From positions 496,001 through 560,000 of the forward strand of contig CANLLF010000001.1 of NCBI GenBank assembly GCA_947491935.1: 64,000 bases of DNA. Reading direction: 5' to 3'. Source of the stretch: an uncultured Roseicyclus sp. (GTDB taxonomy: Bacteria; Pseudomonadota; Alphaproteobacteria; Rhodobacterales; Rhodobacteraceae). The position numbers and the translations under genes are program-made. Of this stretch, positions 45,145 through 53,661 are shown piece after piece. How positions within the stretch are numbered: position 1 is the stretch's first letter; every line of letters begins with the position of its first letter. The notes under the pieces are model-generated. The model searched no databases. It saw only the letters and a program-made list of their open reading frames with translations, and was not told the DNA's origin.

Positions 45145-46227
45145 ATGGCCGCGGCGCTGGCTCGACTGACGGATCGGAACGCACGAGATCGCGTTACCAT
45201 TTCGCAGATGGCGGATGCGCTTGGCGTTACGAAATCCACGGTCTCCCGTGCCATGAATGGCTATCCCGATATTTCCGAGGCGACGCAATTGCGTGTCAAA
45301 CGCATGGCCGAGAAAATGGGGTATCATCCGCTGAGCCACGCCCAGGCCATCAAGACAGGGCGCACGCGGTCGTTGGGCCTTGTCCTGCAATTTGCCGATC
45401 ACGATGCACAGCGTCCGTTCCTGGCCGAGTTTCTGGCCGGACTGTCATCGGGTGCCAGCACCGAGGGTTGGACCCTGACCGTGGCGGCTACCGACAATCA
45501 TGATGAGTTGATCGAGACCTTTCGCACCATTCTCAGGGACGGAAAGGCGGATGGGTTCATCTTGCCGCGCGCCTTGTCAGACGATCCGCGTGTGCGTTTG
45601 CTGCGCGAGGCCGATGTGCCCTTCGTCCTGTTTGGACGGCAGGAGATGGCGGATGGCTGTGCCTGGTTTGACGTTCTGGGCGAGGACGCGATGCGCGATG
45701 CCGTGTTGCATCTGGCAGAGCTTGGCCACCGCCGTATCGGCTTTATCAATGGCGGCCGACAATACGCTTATGCTGGATTGCGCGCGCGCGGGTTCGCCGA
45801 TGGAATGGCGCAGGCAGGCTTGGGCATCGACGATCAGTTAATCGCGACTGATGCGATGACCCTGGAAGACGGAGCGCGCGCCGCCGCGCAGATCCTTGAT
45901 GCCCCGGATCCTCCAACTGCGATCGTCTGTGCCGTCGATTTTACCGCGCTGGGATCCTACCGCGCGGCGGCGGAGCGAGGGCTCAAGATAGGCCGTGACC
46001 TGTCCATCGTCGGATATGACGGCATACCAGAGGGCGCATATGCCCATCCGCCGCTGACGACATTTGCAGTCGACAATCGCGCGGCAGGCGTCGCGTTGGC
46101 GACCCTGCTGATCCGTCGGATCAAAGGTGAGCCGCTGGACGCACTGCGCACAACTGTCCCTGCGACATTCGTCGTGCGCAGCTCCACCGGACCGGCCCCG
46201 ACACATAAACCAAAACGAGAACTCTAA
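45145..46227 (+). CDS. LacI-family transcriptional regulator of the GH63/ABC operon
   Basis: A GGGAGG site six bases before the ATG at 45145 decides the start and gives 360 residues. The helix-turn-helix ('TISQMADALGVTKSTVSRAM') begins at about residue 18, followed by a sugar-binding-like effector domain with '..GFINGGRQYAYAGLRARG'. It sits 13 bases upstream of the binding-protein gene in the same orientation, so it is probably co-transcribed with its target operon. The effector is probably the imported glycoside. Confidence 0.88.
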   Translation: MAAALARLTDRNARDRVTISQMADALGVTKSTVSRAMNGYPDISEATQLRVKRMAEKMGYHPLSHAQAIKTGRTRSLGLVLQFADHDAQRPFLAEFLAGLSSGASTEGWTLTVAATDNHDELIETFRTILRDGKADGFILPRALSDDPRVRLLREADVPFVLFGRQEMADGCAWFDVLGEDAMRDAVLHLAELGHRRIGFINGGRQYAYAGLRARGFADGMAQAGLGIDDQLIATDAMTLEDGARAAAQILDAPDPPTAIVCAVDFTALGSYRAAAERGLKIGRDLSIVGYDGIPEGAYAHPPLTTFAVDNRAAGVALATLLIRRIKGEPLDALRTTVPATFVVRSSTGPAPTHKPKREL

Positions 46228-46240
46228 AGGGAGGAAGACC

Positions 46241-47593
46241 ATGAAACTGAGGACAAAGACGATCATGCGGACAGGCGCCGCGATGGCGTTGGTCTTGTCT
46301 GGTGCAGCGGCTCAGGCCGAAGAATTGCGCTTCTGGACAACCGAAGAGCAGCCAGAGCGCCTCGCGCGCCAAGAGGAAATGGCCGCGGCGTTCACCGAGG
46401 CGACAGGCCACACCGTTCAGGTGATCCCGGTGACCGAGACGGATCTCGGCACCCGCGCCACCGCCGCCTTCGCAGCGGGCGATCTGCCCGACATCATCTA
46501 TCACCCGTTGCAATATGCAGGCCCATGGGCCGACGCCGGTATCCTGGACACCGACGCTGCAACAGACGTGATAGAGGTTCTGGGTGCGGGAACGTTCGCG
46601 TCCGGCGCCCTTGAGATGGCAGCGGTGGACGGCGGCTACGCTTCCGTGCCCGTAGATGGCTGGACCCAGATGATTGTCTATCGTGCGGATCTGTTCGCCG
46701 AGGCCGGTCTGGAGCCGCCGAACTCCTATGCCAACGTGCTCGCCGCCGTTGACGCTCTGCACAACCCGCCAGAGATGTACGGATTCGTCGCAGCCACCAA
46801 GATCGACGAGAACTTCATGAGCCAGGTTCTGGAACACGTGTTCCTCGCCAACGGCGTCTCGCCCGTCGGTCCGGACGGCGTGCAACTACTGGACGAGGCC
46901 GCAACCATCGAGGTGCTGGAATTCTACCGGGCGATCGCAGAAGCGTCCCCTCCCGGCGATCTCTACTGGGATCAGTCGCGCACGCTGTATTTCAGCGGCA
47001 ATGCGGCGATGATTATCTGGTCGCCTTTCATCCTCGATGAGCTCGCGGGCTTGCGCGATAGCGCGCCGCCCACGATCAACGATGACCCGACCTCCCGCGA
47101 TCTGGCCGCAGCCACCGGCATCGTGACCAACTTCTCGGGCCCGTCCAACCCGGACGGCGCGGCCTGGGGCGACGTGCGGTATTTCGGGATCACCTCGGAC
47201 GCGGCAACCGATGCGGCAATCGAATTCGTCACCTACTCGATGAACGAGGGCTATGGCGCCACCCTGGCCATCGCGCCCGAGGGCAAGTTCCCCGTGCGTC
47301 GCGGCACGGAGGACAATCCGACCGAGTTCGCCGAGCTGTGGGCGACCCTCGACGTGGGTGTCGACCGGCGCGCGCCGCTGGGTGAGTTGTATGAGCAATC
47401 CATGATCGACGAGATCGTGGGCGGCCTGGACGTGGCGCAACGCTGGGGCGTGGCCGAGGGGCAGCTGACACTTGCCTCCGCGATCATCAACTCGCAGGTC
47501 ATCAACCGTCTGGTACGCGAATACATCGACGGCGAACGTGACGGGCCCGAAACCGTTGCGGCCCTCAACGAAGCGATCGCTGCGGTCGAATAG
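46241..47593 (+). CDS. ABC transporter sugar-binding protein (AglE-like)
   Basis: The start at 46241 follows a GGGAGG site and gives 450 residues with a signal peptide ending near 'SGAAAQA'. The mature chain is an extracellular solute-binding protein family 1 member with '..LRFWTTEEQPERLARQEEMA', similar in pattern to alpha-glucoside receptors of alphaproteobacteria. It is the first structural gene of the operon. A hairpin follows its stop. The linked cytoplasmic GH63 hydrolase suggests the ligand is a small alpha-glycoside such as glucosylglycerate or glucosylglycerol. Confidence 0.85.
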   Translation: MKLRTKTIMRTGAAMALVLSGAAAQAEELRFWTTEEQPERLARQEEMAAAFTEATGHTVQVIPVTETDLGTRATAAFAAGDLPDIIYHPLQYAGPWADAGILDTDAATDVIEVLGAGTFASGALEMAAVDGGYASVPVDGWTQMIVYRADLFAEAGLEPPNSYANVLAAVDALHNPPEMYGFVAATKIDENFMSQVLEHVFLANGVSPVGPDGVQLLDEAATIEVLEFYRAIAEASPPGDLYWDQSRTLYFSGNAAMIIWSPFILDELAGLRDSAPPTINDDPTSRDLAAATGIVTNFSGPSNPDGAAWGDVRYFGITSDAATDAAIEFVTYSMNEGYGATLAIAPEGKFPVRRGTEDNPTEFAELWATLDVGVDRRAPLGELYEQSMIDEIVGGLDVAQRWGVAEGQLTLASAIINSQVINRLVREYIDGERDGPETVAALNEAIAAVE

Positions 47594-47602
47594 CAAACCA
47601 AT

Positions 47603-47632
47603 GCAGGGGTGCCCGACATCCGGCGCCCCTGC
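47603..47632 (+). other. Intercistronic hairpin after the AglE-like gene
   Basis: GCAGGGGTGCC pairs with GGCGCCCCTGC (one G-U pair) through 11 pairs around an eight-base loop, ten bases after the stop. It lacks a strict T-run. It is the same arrangement as behind the other three binding-protein genes in the window. Confidence 0.5.
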
Positions 47633-47677
47633 CCTTCCTTGAATTCAGCCCCAACCTGTTCAGGAGCTCTGGCAGCA

Positions 47678-48922
47678 ATGGCGGACGCGACCCCACCATC
47701 CGGAACCGGCCCACTTGGCAAACGCGAAGCGCGGTTGGCGTGGGGCTTGCTGTTGCCGACCATAGCGGCCGTGGCTCTGGTGGTGGTGTTGCCGCTGCTG
47801 GCGATCTTCTGGATCTCGGTAAAACCTGTGGCGCTGGCGGATCTGCGCGCGCCCGAACCCGTGCTTCGCGAGGATTTGCGCGGCGGACCGGAGGTGGTCG
47901 GCGACGAAGCACAGATCCGCTATCGCCTTCGAAACTCATCCCAGGACCGGCCGATATCGGCTGTGTCTTTCAGCGATGTGGTGCCGGAGGGGTTGGTTGT
48001 TCAATCCGTGGACGCGCGCTGTGTGCTGGAGGGGCGCGACCTGTCGTGCGATCTTGGCGATTGGGAGCCCGGACATCGCGAGACGTTGAGCATTCCAGTT
48101 GTCGTGGAGCAGGCCTATTTCGACAACGACGTGGCCCCGCAGGACAGCGCCGCGTCGATCACCGGACAATCATCCAATGTCCTGACGAACAGCGACTTTA
48201 CGCTGGATAACTTCGCGCGGGTCTTTAGCGGCGACGAGTTTTTCGAGGTCGTTTGGGTGACCCTGTTCTACACCGTTTTCGGAACAATCGGCGCGCTGGT
48301 CGTGGGCCTGTTTGCGGCGCTGTTGTTGAACAAATCCTTCCGCGGACAGGGCATTTTGCGTGGCCTGTACCTGTTCCCCTACGTCGCGCCGGTGATTGCG
48401 GTCGCGTTTGCGTGGTTGATCCTGTTTGATCCGTTCTCGGGCTCGGTCAATGCGCTTTTGGTACAAATGGGTGTGTCGCCCCAAGCCATCAACTTCTTTG
48501 GTGAGCGGCCCTTGGCTTTGATCATGGTGACCGTGTTCGAGATCTGGCGATACTTTCCTTTGTCGTTCCTGTTCATCCTCGCCCGCATGCAAAGCATCGA
48601 CTCGGACATGTTTGAGGCCGCCGACATGGACGGCGCATCACCGTTTCAGCAGTTCTGGTACCTGAGTGTCCCCCAATTGTTGGGAATTTTGAGCGTCCTG
48701 TTCCTGCTGCGCTTCATTTGGACGTTCAACAAGTTTGACGACATCTTCCTGCTGACGGGCGGCAATGCCGGAACGCGGACCCTTACGGTCAATGTCTACG
48801 AGCAGGCATTCGCGGTCTCCAACATCGGCGCGGGCGCAGCGGTGGCGGTGGTGATTTTCGGTTGTCTGCTGACCTTCTCGATCTTCTTCCTCAAATACAT
48901 CAGTCAGGAGGAAGGGCTATGA
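47678..48922 (+). CDS. Sugar ABC transporter permease with a periplasmic DUF11-like domain
   Basis: From the ATG at 47678 the protein has 414 residues, about 120 more than a usual MalF/AglF permease. After the first membrane segment (about residues 20-45), about 130 soluble residues resemble a DUF11 Ig-like repeat ('VGDEAQIRYRLRNSSQDRPI', then 'SDVVPEGLVVQS', a Cys pair and 'LGDWEPGH'). The remaining membrane segments include the EAA loop 'FEAADMDGASPFQQFWYLSV'. The extra domain should face the periplasm, where MalF also has its P2 loop for contact with the binding protein. Confidence 0.88.
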   Translation: MADATPPSGTGPLGKREARLAWGLLLPTIAAVALVVVLPLLAIFWISVKPVALADLRAPEPVLREDLRGGPEVVGDEAQIRYRLRNSSQDRPISAVSFSDVVPEGLVVQSVDARCVLEGRDLSCDLGDWEPGHRETLSIPVVVEQAYFDNDVAPQDSAASITGQSSNVLTNSDFTLDNFARVFSGDEFFEVVWVTLFYTVFGTIGALVVGLFAALLLNKSFRGQGILRGLYLFPYVAPVIAVAFAWLILFDPFSGSVNALLVQMGVSPQAINFFGERPLALIMVTVFEIWRYFPLSFLFILARMQSIDSDMFEAADMDGASPFQQFWYLSVPQLLGILSVLFLLRFIWTFNKFDDIFLLTGGNAGTRTLTVNVYEQAFAVSNIGAGAAVAVVIFGCLLTFSIFFLKYISQEEGL

Positions 48923-50133
48923 ACCTGCTTCGGCAAGGCTATGTCACCGGCCCGGCATTGGGCGCGCTGTGGTTGGTTGTGCTGTCGGTCACCGTTTCGG
49001 TGGCTATGTCCTTCGCGACCGGTGAAGCATTCCGGCCAAGCATCGTGTTGTCTTTGGCGTGGGGGGCGGTGGCCGGCGCGGGGGTGGTGGCGTTTGGGCG
49101 CACCCGAGTGGTGCAACTGGCCGTTCTTGCCGTCATGATCGCTGTAATCGCAGTGGGCATTGGCCCGATGGAGACAGGCGCGGATACCGGAGCCTTGGCA
49201 GGTTTGATCGGCGCGGCGGTATTGGGCGCCGCATTCGCAACCTCTCTTGCACCGATCCTGAAAGACGTGGTGTCCGGCTCCCTGGGGCGCCACGAATTCG
49301 AGGCCGCAATCATCCGGTTCCTGACCGGGTTCGGCTACATCTTCTTCACCGCAATCGTGCTCATCCCCTTCTACGTCATGGTGATGACCAGCCTGAAGAA
49401 CCAGTCGGAACTGATCCAGAATCCATTGGATTTCTCGATTGATTTCAGCAAGGGGGCAGAGTTGTTCCGCTCGTATGACGAGTTGTTCAGCGACTTCAAT
49501 TTCGGCACCTACCTGTTCAACTCGTTCGTCATTTCGGTAACGACCGTTTTCATCACGCTGGCCTTTGCGATACCGGGCGCCTACGCGGTGGCGCGCCTGC
49601 GGTTCCGGGGACAGGCAGCGTTTTCAAGGTCCATTCTGCTGATCTACATGGTGCCGATGATCGTTCTGGCCCTGCCGATCTACATCGCGTTTTCGATGAC
49701 TGGCCTGCGCAATTCCTTTATCGGCATCGTGATGATTTATCCCGTCACCACGATCCCGGTGGCGCTTTACATGCTGCAAGGCTACTTCCGCGGGCTGCCA
49801 TCGGAAGTGGAAGAAGCGGGGCTGATGGACGGCCTGAGCCGGTTGGCGGTGATCTGGAAAATCACGCTCCCCCTGTCGCTGCCGGCTTTGGCATCGGTGT
49901 CGCTCTACGTCTTCATGATTGCCTGGAACGAGTTCCTGCTCGCCTTCATGCTGCTGGATGACCCATCGCGCTTCACGCTGACGCGCGGCATCGCTGCGCT
50001 CAATTCCTCGGAGATACCCCGCCAGCATCTGATGGCCGGGTCGGTCGTTGCGACCGTCCCGATCATGGCCCTGTTTCTCGGGCTGGAGAGGTTCATGACG
50101 AAGGGCCTCACCGCCGGATCGGTCAAAGGATAA
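48919..50133 (+). CDS. Sugar ABC transporter permease with extra N-terminal membrane segments
   Basis: The start at 48919 overlaps the preceding stop (ATGA) and gives 404 residues. The last 280 or so form a MalG-type permease with the EAA loop 'EVEEAGLMDGLSRLAVIWKI' and end 'RFMTKGLTAGSVKG'. The first 125 residues add about four hydrophobic segments not found in standard MalG proteins. It is the partner of the DUF11-containing permease. The function of the extension is unknown. Confidence 0.88.
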   Translation: MNLLRQGYVTGPALGALWLVVLSVTVSVAMSFATGEAFRPSIVLSLAWGAVAGAGVVAFGRTRVVQLAVLAVMIAVIAVGIGPMETGADTGALAGLIGAAVLGAAFATSLAPILKDVVSGSLGRHEFEAAIIRFLTGFGYIFFTAIVLIPFYVMVMTSLKNQSELIQNPLDFSIDFSKGAELFRSYDELFSDFNFGTYLFNSFVISVTTVFITLAFAIPGAYAVARLRFRGQAAFSRSILLIYMVPMIVLALPIYIAFSMTGLRNSFIGIVMIYPVTTIPVALYMLQGYFRGLPSEVEEAGLMDGLSRLAVIWKITLPLSLPALASVSLYVFMIAWNEFLLAFMLLDDPSRFTLTRGIAALNSSEIPRQHLMAGSVVATVPIMALFLGLERFMTKGLTAGSVKG

Positions 50134-50137
50134 CAAT

Positions 50138-51409
50138 ATGACATCACTCGACGATCAGGCCCGCGCGGTTTTGCGACAGAATGATCGGGGCGGCTATACC
50201 GTGCCCACCGCGGGCCTCTACCCCTATCAGTGGAATTGGGACAGTGTCTTTGCCGCGTGGGGGTTTGCGACGTTCGATTTGTCGCGCGCGTGGCAGGAGA
50301 TGGAGACCCTGATGGCTGCGCAATGGGATGATGGCATGGTGCCCCACATTATCTTTCATCAATCGGATCCCGGCTACTTCCCGGGTCCCGACGTTTGGGC
50401 CACCGGCAAAACCCCTGCGACATCCGGCATTTCGCAGCCACCGGTGGCCGCCATCATGACACGCCTGATTTGGGAGGAAGCGCCGGAGGACGGCCACGAA
50501 CGGATGGCGGCGCTCTATCCTAAACTCGTGAAATGGCATCGCTGGTGGCACGAGAAGCGGTGCACCTTTGGGCCCGCCGCTATCACCCATCCCTGGGAAA
50601 GCGGCCGCGACAATTGCCCGGATTGGGATATCGGTATGGCAGGCGTCGATGGCTCTGCCGTTGGAAGCTACATTCGTCGTGACACCGGCCATGTCGATCC
50701 GTCGATGCGCCCCGGCAAAGAGGATTACGACAGGTACATCGCCATGGTGCAGTTCGGTGTAAAATCCGGATGGGACCCCGAAAAGATCGTGGCAGATGGG
50801 CCGTTCCTGATGGCCGATCCTGGAATTACCTTCATATTGCTCCGTGCGCACGAGGATCTGGCATTCATGGGCAGCGCGCTCGGCGAAGATGTCAGCGAGA
50901 TCGAGGGGTGGGCGATGTTCGTTCGCAATGCCCTGCCGCTGATCTGGAACCCCGAGCTTGAAGCCTATGACGCGAAGGATTTGCGCACCGGTCAGTTCGC
51001 CGGGGTTCTCGGCTCGGGCGCGTTTCTGGCCTACCTTGCCGGCGCGTCAAATCCTCAACTAGATGCGCAGCTCATGCGGGTCTGGGACGCGGTGCGGTAT
51101 GGCATTCCATCTGCAGATCCCGAGGCCGCGATATTCGATCCACGCAGGTATTGGCGGGGGCCCACCTGGCCGGTGATCAACGCGCTGATGGCCATCGGTT
51201 TGCGCGATGCCGGGCGCGAAGACCTTGAGGCGCGCTTGCGGAACGAAACCGCCGAATTGATCGAAAAACACGGGTTCTTCGAGTATTTCGATCCTCACGA
51301 TGCCACGGCCTGCGGTGGTGATTGCTTCACCTGGACGGCCGCAATCTGGCTGACCTGGGCGGGCCGCGCACGCCCGCAGGCCGGGCATCTCGCAAAGGGG
51401 GCCACCTGA
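50138..51409 (+). CDS. GH63-type glycoside hydrolase, glucosylglycerate/mannosylglycerate hydrolase-like
   Basis: The 423-residue protein has no signal peptide, so it is cytoplasmic. It is built like an (alpha/alpha)6-barrel hydrolase of the MGH1/GH63 type: 'YPYQWNWDSVFAAWG', 'GMVPHIIF', 'TSGISQPPVAA', then 'HPWESGRDNCPDWD' with Asp158 as likely general acid and 'FFEYFDPHD' with Glu382 as likely general base. This pattern fits enzymes that split glucosylglycerate or mannosylglycerate. It lies inside an ABC importer operon, so it probably hydrolyses the imported compatible solute to sugar plus glycerate or glycerol. The exact substrate is inferred. Confidence 0.82.
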   Translation: MTSLDDQARAVLRQNDRGGYTVPTAGLYPYQWNWDSVFAAWGFATFDLSRAWQEMETLMAAQWDDGMVPHIIFHQSDPGYFPGPDVWATGKTPATSGISQPPVAAIMTRLIWEEAPEDGHERMAALYPKLVKWHRWWHEKRCTFGPAAITHPWESGRDNCPDWDIGMAGVDGSAVGSYIRRDTGHVDPSMRPGKEDYDRYIAMVQFGVKSGWDPEKIVADGPFLMADPGITFILLRAHEDLAFMGSALGEDVSEIEGWAMFVRNALPLIWNPELEAYDAKDLRTGQFAGVLGSGAFLAYLAGASNPQLDAQLMRVWDAVRYGIPSADPEAAIFDPRRYWRGPTWPVINALMAIGLRDAGREDLEARLRNETAELIEKHGFFEYFDPHDATACGGDCFTWTAAIWLTWAGRARPQAGHLAKGAT

Positions 51410-52434
51410 TGTCATCAATCGAATTGAGAGCGGTGGAGAAGTGGTTCGGCGATGCTCAGGTTATCAAGGGCGTGGACCTGAGCATCGAAGAAGGTGAATT
51501 TGTCATCTTCGTCGGGCCATCCGGCTGCGGAAAATCCACACTTCTGCGGATGATCGCGGGGCTGGAAGAAACGTCGCGCGGGCAGATCATGGTCGGCGAC
51601 AGGGATGCAACCGCAGAACCGCCCAGTAAGCGCGGATTGGCGATGGTGTTCCAGTCCTACGCGCTCTATCCGCACATGTCGGTGCGCGACAATGTCGGGT
51701 TTCCACTGAAATCCGCCGGGCTGCCCAAACCTGAAATCGAAGCGAAGGTGAATGAGGCCGGGCGGATCCTGAAGCTCGACAGCTATATGGATCGCCGCCC
51801 CAAGGACCTGTCCGGCGGGCAACGCCAACGCGTAGCGATCGGGCGCTCCATTGTCCGCGATCCGACGGCGTTCTTGTTTGACGAACCCTTGTCAAATCTC
51901 GATGCATCTTTGCGTGTCGAGATGCGCTACGAGATCGCCAAGCTACACCAGACCCTGAAATCTACGATGATCTACGTCACCCACGATCAGGTCGAGGCCA
52001 TGACATTGGCCGACAGGATCGTCGTGCTGGAGTTCGGAAAGATCGCTCAGGTCGGCACCCCGCGTGACCTCTACGAGAACCCGGCCAATCTGTTCGTGGC
52101 CCAGTTCATCGGCTCGCCGCGGATGAACGTGATGCCAGCCGCCGCCGTGACCAATCAGGATCTGCCGGATGCCGTCGTTTCACTGGGCGTTCGTCCTGAA
52201 CATATCACCCTTGTAGAGGACGGGCTCGGGCAGGTGCAGGGAGTTGTGGACGTGCTGGAATACCTTGGTGCCGACACGTTCGTCATCATGGCATGTGGAG
52301 AGGCCGGCCAGATCACCGTTCGGATTGACGGCGATGTCGAAATGAAGCCCGGCGATACGGCGGGTCTGGCGTTTCGACCTGAGAAGCTGCATGGATTTGA
52401 CGGGAGCGGCCAAGCCGTGGCCCTCGAGGGCTAA
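51409..52434 (+). CDS. Sugar ABC transporter ATP-binding protein (MalK/UgpC/AglK type)
   Basis: The start at 51409 overlaps the stop of the GH63 gene (TGATG) and gives 341 residues. Walker A 'GPSGCGKST', signature 'LSGGQRQR', Walker B 'AFLFDEP' and a C-terminal TOBE/MalK regulatory domain are intact. It energises the two permeases upstream and closes the operon. The coupling to the hydrolase gene strengthens the case that transport and hydrolysis are one system. Confidence 0.93.
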   Translation: MSSIELRAVEKWFGDAQVIKGVDLSIEEGEFVIFVGPSGCGKSTLLRMIAGLEETSRGQIMVGDRDATAEPPSKRGLAMVFQSYALYPHMSVRDNVGFPLKSAGLPKPEIEAKVNEAGRILKLDSYMDRRPKDLSGGQRQRVAIGRSIVRDPTAFLFDEPLSNLDASLRVEMRYEIAKLHQTLKSTMIYVTHDQVEAMTLADRIVVLEFGKIAQVGTPRDLYENPANLFVAQFIGSPRMNVMPAAAVTNQDLPDAVVSLGVRPEHITLVEDGLGQVQGVVDVLEYLGADTFVIMACGEAGQITVRIDGDVEMKPGDTAGLAFRPEKLHGFDGSGQAVALEG

Positions 52435-52550
52435 GGAGAGCCGAAACCAGCTCATCTAAAGCGCTGGGGACGGGCAGCTGGCAGGAACCGAAATGGAAGA
52501 TGCCGCAGGACGTACCAACGTCCACTCAGGCTGATTAAGAGCACCCGGTT

Positions 52551-52919
52551 CTAGATCTTTGGTCCCAATTGCTCCCCAATCAGCACCCATCGTTCCGCCT
52601 GCCGAACCAAAACCGCCGTACCCCGCCCGGAGCCCGAAGCTTCTTGACCTTCGATGAAACCAAGCCAACGGAAGTCAAACATGTCCGCGGCATTAGCGGG
52701 TGTTTCCAGCAGCCAGTGAACATTCTCGATCCTGTACTCTTCATTTCTGATCGTGGTGAAGTTGCGCTCGTACGCGATCCTGATGGCCTCTTTGCCCGCA
52801 AGTAACGCGCCGTTGGAAAAACCCACTCTGGCGTCATCGCTGATCAGCGGAGCAACGACAGTCCAATCTTGGGTTCCAAGGGCGGCTTCATACTGCTTGA
52901 TGAAGTCTGTGTGCGACAT
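52551..52919 (-). CDS. NTF2-like (SnoaL/DUF4440-type) protein
   Basis: The 122-residue protein begins 'MSHTDFIKQYEAALGTQDW' and has the alternating helix-strand pattern of the NTF2-like fold ('LISDDARVGFSNGALLAGKE', 'RWVLIGEQLG'). Members include small enzymes and ligand-binding proteins; no catalytic residues can be assigned. AGAAAGGGATG precedes the start. It is isolated and convergent with the GH63 operon. Confidence 0.65.
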   Translation of the reverse strand: MSHTDFIKQYEAALGTQDWTVVAPLISDDARVGFSNGALLAGKEAIRIAYERNFTTIRNEEYRIENVHWLLETPANAADMFDFRWLGFIEGQEASGSGRGTAVLVRQAERWVLIGEQLGPKI

Positions 52920-53421
52920 GTCGGCATCCCTTTCTGCGAGACGTCACCAGCTCTATCACGACATGTGACGCCGCCAGACAACCAGTGGTACCCCGAGCCA
53001 CCGGTTGGCGATCCAGAGCACACCCTAACAAGTAGACTTTGTCTTTTGTGAAAGCCAACGGCCCTGGCAATCGTTTGATAAGCGAACATTCCCTCCAATT
53101 CGCGAGTGTCAGCATCGTCCCGCAGGGCCGACCTTGGCCCGGACTGAATACTACAAAAACAACAAAGGCACGCGATAAGTGAAACTGTGGCACGACAGAC
53201 GATCGAGGGGCGTGCGGCAGCTATCGGCCGGACGCTGATCCAGCGAGGCCGCATGACGGGCTCATGGGCTCGATGGTTCAACACGCGAGTTCTGGGCAAT
53301 GCAATGACGCTTAAACAAGCCACCAATCGGTCAAACATGCATTTGGCTTGGTTATGAGGAAAAACCCAGATCCCGCGCCCAAGCCTCAAGTAGCCCGAAG
53401 GGCGGTAGGCCAAGGATATGA
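52920..53421. other. Intergenic stretch with no recognisable gene
   Basis: About 500 bases lie between the NTF2-like gene and tRNA-Leu. The ORFs crossing it on the minus strand have no family features and several are antisense to each other. I see no RNA gene or mobile element. Confidence 0.45.
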
Positions 53422-53508
53422 TGGTGCGCTCGGCGAGACTCGAACTCGCACGGGAGTTACCCCACAGCGACCTCAACGCTGCGCGTCTACCAATTCCGCC
53501 ACGAGCGC
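53422..53508 (-). tRNA. tRNA-Leu (anticodon GAG)
   Basis: On the minus strand the 87-base gene starts GCGCTCGTGGCGGAATTGGTAGAC and ends in an encoded CCA. The acceptor stem is GCGCTCG/CGAGCGC, the anticodon stem CAGCG/CGCTG encloses TTGAGGT with GAG, and a long variable arm and GAGTTCGAGTC T-arm are present, as expected for a leucine tRNA. Confidence 0.95.
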
Positions 53509-53609
53509 ACGTGATCAGGTAGTGGGGCGGTCTCTAGCCGGTCGATTGCGGCTTGTGAAGGGGTTTGGTGCGGGTTGAGGCGATATTTTCCTCGCGCGTC
53601 CGACCCACG

Positions 53610-53636
53610 AAAAAGGCGGGCCCCGCAGGACCCGCC
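53610..53636 (-). terminator. Intrinsic terminator of the peptidoglycan-binding-domain gene
   Basis: On the minus strand GGCGGGTCC and GGGCCCGCC form a nine-pair stem (one G-U) with a four-base loop, followed by TTTTT. It lies about 25 bases past the stop at 53662. Confidence 0.8.
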
Positions 53637-53661
53637 GTAACTCGTTACTCAACTCGTCCGA

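Noticed and set aside
52455-52470. AGCGCT downstream of the GH63 operon, considered as a second operator
   Set aside because: It lies after the last gene and has no symmetric flanks, so it is probably chance.
52844-53476. 210-residue ORF on the minus strand, considered as a transposase remnant
   Set aside because: The text does not match any transposase family I know, and part overlaps the tRNA-Leu gene and the NTF2-like start.
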